In this document: one piece after another, positions 30,288-36,340 of the stretch
Numbering within the stretch: position 1 is the stretch's first letter
Layout of the letters: every line of letters starts with the position of its first letter
Source of the DNA: Nemertoderma westbladi
Taxonomy: Eukaryota > Xenacoelomorpha > Nemertodermatida > Nemertodermatidae
Length of the DNA: 36,340 bases
Reading direction: 5' to 3'
Assembly (NCBI GenBank): GCA_032718475.1
Contig: JAUCBJ010004867.1
Location: 1-36,340, forward strand
Notes under the pieces: generated by a model
Database searches by the model: none
What the model saw: the letters and a program-made list of their open reading frames with translations, nothing else
What the model was told of the DNA's origin: nothing
Position numbers and translations under genes: made by a program

Positions 30288-30422
30288 CTGTTATTCTCCA
30301 GTTTAATATATTGTGTTGTGGTTAAATTGCCCAAACTGTTGTAAAATTTTAATGTGATGTCCTCATTGGTTTCACAGTGACCATCTATACACCATCCTTT
30401 CATGCGTTGCTGATAGTTCAAA
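30288..30422 (-). CDS. Host gene exon: discoidin-like domain, upstream part
   Basis: On the minus strand ATTGCAG precedes the exon and the exon ends AACAG|GTGAGATAA. Its 135 bp are open in only one frame: one base, 44 codons, two bases. The peptide includes KGWCIDGHCETNEDITLKFY and IKLENN, with two cysteines close together and strand-like alternation. The final two bases (AG) plus the first base (G) of the exon at 3540-3670 make an Arg codon. The joined segment reads smoothly into the LYGC ending typical of galactose-binding/discoidin-like folds. Upstream exons were not found in 30423-36340. Function is probably extracellular carbohydrate or lipid binding if the fold is right, but the full protein is unknown. 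Confidence 0.65.
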
Positions 30423-30535
30423 CTGCAATAATTTATAATCGAATGAGAAGCAATAAATAACAATAATATTACATTTAGTGATTTAGAATAATCTGTTGCA
30501 TACTATGTTTATCAATGAATAAGTACACCATGTCC

Positions 30536-31456
30536 CGTAATATAGTGTCATTTTCTGATGACACGGACCTACAAATCTGTATCATATTGCTTGAAATTTG
30601 AAACACAACTAGTATATATATACAGTTATATATATATAGGCCTAGTTATATATACATGTATATATAGTTCCTCTCACCGTCGTTGACCCCATGAAGCCGG
30701 AATTTTCGATTTTGCCTTTAAATTTTTTTTATAAGCGTTTTAAAAAAGTGTCTTTTGCGAAATCGCACCCTCCGTATCGTTGCCATTCTTCACATTAGTC
30801 GTATTTTTTTCATATCATTAAGAAGCTTGCGTTGCAAGGATTCCAAATATGTTACAATATCTGAATTTCATTGAGTAACAGCTGAGATATAGGCGTTCAA
30901 AGATTACAAGAATTTTTGTTCACTGCAGGCCATTTATTCTATTTAATAAATACACAATATTCTGGAACAATTTGTTTATGTATGATTAGCTACACAATAT
31001 AGATATTGTATAGGCATACCGCTGGTGCCTACCAACTCATAAAATAAATAACACATTCTAGAATATTGTGTATTTATTAAATAGAATAAATGGCTTGCAA
31101 CGAACGATAATTCTTGCAATCTTTGAATGCCTATTTCTCAGCTGTTTCTCAACGAAATTCAGATATTGCTACATATTTGGATTCTTTGCAACGCAAGCTT
31201 TTTAATGATATGAAAAAATTACGACTAATGTGAAGAATGGCCACGTTACGGAGGGTGCTATTTCGCAAAAGACACTTTTTTAAAACGCTTATAAAAAAAT
31301 TTAAAGGCAAAATCGAAAATTCCGGCTTCATGGGGTCATCGACGGTGAGTGGAACTAGTTATGTTTCAAAGTTAAAGCAATATGGTAAAGATTTGTAGAA
31401 AAATCTGGGGGGGACCCGTGTCATCAGAAAATGACACTGTATTACGGGACATGGTG
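30536..31456. mobile_element. Palindromic MITE, copy 1
   Basis: A 921-bp foldback flanked by TA (30534-30535 and 31457-31458). It begins CACCATGTCCCGTAATATAG and ends with the reverse complement. The arms of about 430 bp are near-perfect inverted copies around a short centre with GATATTGTATAGGCATACC. TA duplication points to a Tc1/mariner-type source. No transposase. The left arm has gained a TATATA-rich insertion near 30610-30670. Short ORFs inside arise from arm sequence. Confidence 0.9.
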
Positions 31457-31789
31457 TATATAATGTAGATAATAGTGTATTGAACAAATCGCCATCATTG
31501 GGTCTACATAACCCAAACCCAGTAGCAGAGGCTAACAGCCTTCACTGTGTCGGGGGAGGGGACAGAATTCCTAGGGGGGGGGGGGGGGGGGGGCAATGAT
31601 GGATGAGGTGGAATTTAGCATGGCAGAGCATCGGAAGTGCCTGGCAGAGGCTATGAAAGCAGAGCGAGAGTAGCGGAAGAAAGAGTAGAAGACAACCCTC
31701 GAGGTGGTATTGGAGAGGATGACCGAGAGCTGACAGCATACAGTAGACTGTAGGAGGAGACATAAAACCGGCAGTTGGATATCGGCACT
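31457..31789. other. Spacer with G20 run
   Basis: A G homopolymer of 20 lies at 31574-31593. The following plus strand reads a short coding-like stretch (EVEFSMAEHRKCLAEAMKAE) that soon meets stops, possibly a decayed ORF. The minus strand carries a 175-codon frame ending in a proline run caused by the G tract, which I do not accept as a gene. Confidence 0.4.
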
Positions 31790-32310
31790 CTCCCTATCGG
31801 ATCTCCACAACGACCTCTCCCCTAAGGAGTTCCACAATGGATTGGCGGTTCGATATGGTTGACCCATATATTTGTCGTTATTTGGCGATATGTCATTATG
31901 GAACACGGAGTGCGTGAGCAGTTGGAAGCAGGAACGTGGCGGGGTTGCGGTGCTATGTGGGTATATGGGCCATGGGGAGCGTTTAACAGACAGACTCGGC
32001 GTTGTTCGATATTCGATCAACCAATCTTGACGCCGAGTCCTACAGTATGTTACTCGCTCTTCGAAAGAAGAGGAGAGGCAGCACTTATCGCCTTTCATGG
32101 TTTCCTGCGAGGGTGAGCGATGGCGAACAGACTCTTGTGGATAATCACCGACAGATTACAACACGCCTGGGGTAAACCCTATTCCACTGTTATGGGTTGC
32201 GTCCAATCCAGGGTGCTGTTTGCGGTTGTGCCATTGTTTGCATGGGTCACGCACCAAGTGTCGTAGTGGAGTGTTGTTTGAAGATGGTGCCGGTCTGCCT
32301 TTACCCTAAT
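31790..32310 (+). pseudogene. C-terminal region of non-LTR-type retroelement protein (copy 3)
   Basis: Across several frames the plus strand carries SDLHNDLSPKEFHNGLAVRY, then ALFDIRSTNLDAESY (compare LLDIRIVNLDVESY in copy 2), then DRLQHAWGKPYSTVMGCVQS with RVLFAVV, and finally CLHGSRTKCRSG and FEDGAGLPLP before a stop. The order matches copy 2 and covers the last conserved blocks of copy 1. At least three frameshifts and several stops make it dead. It is the only one of the three copies on the plus strand. Confidence 0.6.
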
Positions 32311-32511
32311 GTATAAATTTATTTTAAATTTTCCGCCATTTTGCTTTTAGTTAATCAAAAATATTCTGCTGGTGGGTGCCGATTTGTGTGTGTTATAAGT
32401 ATTTTTTATTTTATAACAATGTTGGATTAATGATAATGAAAGACATGTAAATTAGTTATTTTTTCATCCCAACTACCCAACCTTGTTATAGTTTTTGGAC
32501 CACTTAAAAAT

Positions 32512-32670
32512 ATGTTAAACCAAGCTCCCGGCCCTTCTTTATCAGTCGCCCAATCACTGTCATCGTTCTTAAGAGCGTTCGTACAAAATAGACTCGACGA
32601 GCTTGAAGATGCGTTACAAGTAGCATCTTCAGAGACAAGAGCATCTAAACAAAAAGAAATAATTTGTTAA
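32512..32670 (+). other. Short ORF, 52 aa, unrecognised
   Basis: ATG at 32512 opens 52 codons to TAA 32668, and the frame is open for about 28 codons further upstream. The peptide has an amphipathic look (QSLSSFLRAFVQNRLDELED, then ALQVASSETRASKQKEIIC). There is no known family, and no splice or promoter signal I trust. It may be a fragment of an element ORF. Confidence 0.25.
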
Positions 32671-32684
32671 TGCAGTATAATATG

Positions 32685-32823
32685 CAATTATTTCCCGGTT
32701 GTTTTGTTGTTTTTCCGGTTGTTTATATCCGATGAGTTGTAGGAACTACTCATCGGAAGGACTGTTTCCTTCTCCGAGGGTTAAAATAACCGGAAAAACA
32801 ACAAAACAACCGGGAAATAATTG
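32685..32823. mobile_element. 139-bp MITE with perfect 36-bp arms
   Basis: 32685-32720 (starting CAATTATTTCCCGGTTG) is exactly complementary to 32788-32823. A second hairpin sits in the centre: CCGATGAGT pairs with ACTCATCGG around a short loop. No coding capacity. A target-site duplication is not obvious. Perfect arms imply recent insertion. Confidence 0.85.
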
Positions 32824-33784
32824 TGTTGTTGAATATTTAGTCAGGCAAAACATCACAGTGGTTAGGAAAACAAAACCAATGCCTATTACAAGTTAAATTG
32901 TTAAATGCATTAACATATTCTAAAGAGGGTTTAGTTTGGGGGGGTCCAGTGTAGAAAATGGGGCTTGGTCTTTTTGGGGGTTAAACAAATAACATTACTT
33001 ATTATTTTTTCAACTTTACTATAAATATGTTACGGGTAAATTGGTCAAGCTAAATTTAATTTTTTTGACTCTCAAAACAAAAACAATTACAATTAATTAT
33101 AATAATTATAATACAGTATATCTGAAAAATGAACCTTTTCGCTCTAAAATTGGTAAACTGAATTGCTAAAAAGTAAGCTTTCGCTCACTATTAATAGTTT
33201 ATATCACTAAATTAATTATAGAAAATAGAGAAGAGAAAGGAACGAGTCGACAAAGTGCAGCTGCTACTTCATTTATTGAATTCGGCACCCGGCAGCTCAG
33301 TGCTTATTATTTTTTTTTTGTAAAATCAATCCTTAAAAAATTTGATATGATATAATGACAGATATTGTTTTATACAGTAAGATCCGTTGAATAAACCTAA
33401 TTCATAAAGTGGCAAAAAAGTGACATATTTTTTAAATAAGTGTTTCTTTGATGTTAAGAAACAAAAAAAACCTAAAAAAAAACAGAAAAGAAACGATAAT
33501 TTCGTATTTCAATGTATTGTTAATTGTTTCATTTTTTATCTGACGAAAGAATAAAGGTCACCTGTAGTGTATAACATACATTATGTAGATGTTTATAGTA
33601 TTCTTCTATTTATTACGAATAGGTCAGAATATTATTATTTAATTTTGCCAGTATTATATACTTCTACATTCTTTCTCAAATTACAGCTAGCATTAGTAGG
33701 CAATTTACCAACTAGTTAGTGACGGGCCTAGAAGGCCCAATAAGGAACCGACCTTTTGTTTCATAAAAACAGTCATCTGGTTGC
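32824..33784. other. AT-rich spacer
   Basis: Long A and T runs and no ORF over 60 codons after 32896. Nothing recognised apart from general low complexity. Confidence 0.5.
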
Positions 33785-33960
33785 GGTTACAAATTTGAGT
33801 TCCTGGATACAAATCTGAGTTTCTAGTTACAAATCTGAGAATCCTGTATCAAATTGGAGTTCCCGGTTACAAATCTGAGTGCCTGGTTACGAATTGGCTT
33901 TCCCAGTTATGAATTTGAGTACCTGGTTAAAAATCTGTGTTCTTGGTTACAAATCAGCTT
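33785..33960. repeat. 20-bp tandem repeat, about 9 copies
   Basis: Degenerate units of consensus GGTTACAAATCTGAGTTCCT, some with one-base indels. A near-perfect 21-base palindrome, GCTTAAGCTT-A-AAGCTTAAGC, overlaps the end at 33957-33977. Confidence 0.85.
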
Positions 33961-33977
33961 AAGCTTAAAGCTTAAGC

Positions 33978-34187
33978 ATGAAACCATGGCATGCATCATC
34001 GACCAATTAAAATAGCAAATGTTTCCGACGTCCTGGATCCAAAGGGATGACGCCGATGGAAGTTCTGTGGGGTTTCAATCGATCCACACTTTGGCTGTAC
34101 ATCAATTTTATTCTCCTACAACTAATTCTCTGTAAACGATCTGATTCTAAACATTTGGCCTTCCCCAACATCAATTATTAGAATATA
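33978..34187. other. Short spacer
   Basis: No supportable feature. Confidence 0.4.
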
Positions 34188-35104
34188 CACCATGACCCGT
34201 AATTTAGTGTCATTTTCTGATGACACGGACCCCCCCCCCCCCCCCCCCCCAAATTTTTCTACAAATCTTTATCATTTTGCTTGAAATTTGAAACACAACT
34301 AGTTCAACTCACCGTGGTTGTTACCATGAAGCCGGAGTTTTCGATTTCGCCTTTAAATTTTATTTATAAGCGTTTTAAAAAAGTGTCTTTTGCGAAATCG
34401 CACCCTCTGTATCATTGCCATTCTTCACATTAGTCGTAATTTTTTCACATCAATAGAAAGCTTGCGTTGAAAGGATTCCAAATGTGTAACAATATCTGAA
34501 TTTCATTGAGTAACAGCTGAGATATAGGCGTTCAAAGATTGCAAGAATTATCGTTCACTGCAGGCCATTTATTATATTTAATAAATACACAATATTCTGG
34601 AACAATTTGTTTATGTATGAATAGCTACACAATATAGATATTGTATAGGCATACCGCTGTTGCCAACCAACTCATAAAATAAATAACACGTTATAGAATA
34701 TTGTGTATTTATTAAATAGAATAAATGGCCTGCAGCGAACAATAATTCTTGCAATCTTTGAACGCCTATTTCTCAGCTGTTTCTCAATGAAATTCAGATA
34801 TTGCTACATATTTGGAATCCTTGCAACGCAAGCTTTCTATTGATGTGAAAAAATCACGACTAAAGTGAAGAATGGCAATGATACAGAGGGTGCGATTTCG
34901 CAAAAGACACTTTTTTAAAACGCTTATAAATAAAATTTAAAGGCGAAATCGAAAATTCCGGCTTCATGGTAACTGGTAACAACCACGGTGAGTGGAACTA
35001 GTTGTGTTTCAAATTTCAAACAATATGATAAAGATTTGTAGAAAAATTTGGGGGGGGGGGGGTCCGTGTCATCTGAAAATGACACTATATTACGGGTCAT
35101 GGTG
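34188..35104. mobile_element. Palindromic MITE, copy 2
   Basis: A 917-bp second copy of the 30536-31456 element, flanked by TA (34186-34187 and 35105-35106). Terminal sequence is CACCATGACCCGTAATTTAG. It lacks the TATATA insertion of copy 1. At the same point in each arm it has a C21 run (34230-34250) and a G13 run (35050-35062), where copy 1 has only CC and G7. The copies differ by scattered substitutions. Confidence 0.9.
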
Positions 35105-36002
35105 TATATATATATATATATATATATATACACAAAATGTAGCAGAACCGTCACTAATATATATTTCAAAGACATACATATGGTTTTATATTAACATTTC
35201 TTATATTTTAATTTTATTACCTAATACATTTTATTTAACTATTTTATTATGAAATGAATCAAAATGTTTAACATTAGAAACAAATTGCTTTTTGCAAATC
35301 GTCATGGTTCGGCTGCTATGGTCAATATACATATAATTTTTGTATTCTGAAACTGAATATACAAAAACCCTTCAGTTAATGGGAAGATTTGACGGCTATG
35401 CTACTTATATATATTAAACTTTGGGAGTGGTGATGGTAGCATTTCGAGATATCTTTAAAAACACAAGATTATTTCTATATATAGAATTTGTACATATAGC
35501 GAATATGCAAACCGCTATAAATTGCTACATTTTGTTATCCTTAATTATATTAAATAATACTGTAGCCCATTAGTAGCAAAGTGAAATTACAATATGAAAT
35601 TATAAAATAATAATTTATAATAATAATAATAAAATAATTTATAATAAATTTATAACTATAAATTTTCAGATAATATCTGAAAATGTAAGGAAACATATGT
35701 AAGACTGCTATTGAGAAATATATAATGTAGTAGAATAATTGGGGGTCCCTAGCTTCTGTATGTAGGACGTAGAAGGCCACTGTTATTATAGTAGTAGAGT
35801 ACCGCCGTGCTATTTCAGTATTTAGTCTGTGCGATTTTGTGCTAGTTTTATTCTGCAATTTCCAATCATTACAAATTAGGCCACTTATTTTCGTATTTCG
35901 ATAGAACTTATATGTGTAGTATGCATTGATAATGACGTAAATTACGAAATCTACAGTATCTATCAAAATCTATCTAAAATTATTCGAAATATATCCATCC
36001 AA
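35105..36002. other. AT-rich spacer with TA microsatellite
   Basis: A (TA)n run of about 26 bases directly follows MITE copy 2. The rest is very AT-rich. A 138-codon minus frame at 35550-35966 is Ile/Tyr/Asn-rich, as expected of AT-rich DNA, and not a credible gene. Confidence 0.5.
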
Positions 36003-36134
36003 CATCCATGATGGATCCGTCCAACATCCATGACGGATCCATCCAACATCCATGACGGATCCGTCCAACATCCATGATGGATCCGTCCAACATCCATGAT
36101 GGATCCGTCCAACATCCATGATGGATCCGTCCAA
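36003..36134. repeat. 22-bp minisatellite, 6 copies
   Basis: Exact 22-bp spacing (36003, 36025, 36047, 36069, 36091, 36113) of CATCCATGAYGGATCCRTCC followed by AA. Each unit contains the partly self-complementary ATCCATGATGGAT. The remaining 36135-36340 shows no feature. Confidence 0.9.
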
Positions 36135-36340
36135 TATAAATCTCTGACTTTAAGTCTTATAAATCTCAGTCTGTCTGTCTCGCGATACAATAATAGAAAG
36201 CTAACTTGAGCAACGTCACCATCTCGTCATATTTTAAGTATTTGTTTGCGTGAATCGAATGTGGTCAAAGTGGATTATTTCGCATCGTTTTAGGCCAAAA
36301 TATGTTACTGGTCAGCAATGAGGACTCAGGCGACTTTGTA

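Noticed and set aside
30555-30580. CTGATGA in the palindromic MITE as a second hammerhead
   Set aside because: No GAAAC segment and no stem II or stem I complement follow it.
31571-32098. 175-codon minus frame ending in polyproline
   Set aside because: Its tail is the G20 run, and the opposite strand carries the recognisable retroelement fragment, so this frame is a shadow.
35550-35966. 138-codon minus frame rich in Ile, Tyr, Asn
   Set aside because: Composition is what AT-rich DNA gives by chance, with no motif.

Overview
The window is AT-rich metazoan nuclear DNA, most like a marine invertebrate; the species cannot be fixed from sequence alone. There are no bacterial-style operons. It holds spliced-gene exons, BEL/Pao and Ty3/gypsy retroelements, 5'-truncated non-LTR-type fragments, foldback MITEs, a tRNA-derived SINE, and many minisatellites and G/C homopolymer runs.

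The organising feature appears to be one host gene on the minus strand. An exon at 30288-30422 ends in a good 5' splice site (CAG|GTGAGA) after two bases of a codon. An exon at 3540-3670 begins after a pyrimidine-rich 3' splice site and supplies the missing base. The joined reading (88 residues) looks like the C-terminal half of a galactose-binding/discoidin-like beta-sandwich domain. If so, nearly everything between is one intron of about 26.6 kb packed with mobile elements.

Layout, left to right. 1-1676: AT-rich spacer with a MITE-like inverted repeat. 1677-3484: a broken integrase-type (DDE) transposase, a 10-bp GTGACC minisatellite and a retroelement C-terminal fragment, bracketed by a 28-bp palindromic satellite. 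3540-3670: host exon. 5618-8011: a decayed minus-strand cluster of unrecognised ORFs, one with two gag-like zinc knuckles. 9191-13300: BEL/Pao pol pseudogene with a probable 3' LTR. 13344-18148: a nearly complete Ty3/gypsy gag-protease-RT-RNase H-integrase with four stops and one frameshift, inserted against the BEL remnant. 19730-20398: second retroelement C-terminal fragment. 21240-25090: a dense array of short hairpin units, most of it in a recent 1.63-kb tandem duplication. 26105-27398: a foldback built of 15-bp repeats that switch orientation. 27398-28561: an intact, GC-rich 387-codon ORF. 29171-29334: a tRNA-like Pol III promoter running directly into a hammerhead ribozyme motif. 29817-30236: 53-bp minisatellite. 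30288-30422: host exon. 30536-31456 and 34188-35104: two copies of a 0.92-kb palindromic MITE with TA target duplications. 31790-32310: third retroelement C-terminal fragment, plus strand. 32685-32823: a MITE with perfect 36-bp arms. 35105-36340: AT-rich spacer with a 22-bp minisatellite.

Most promising for new biology are the SINE-hammerhead unit, the hairpin-array locus, the orientation-switching foldback and the very large phase-matched intron.
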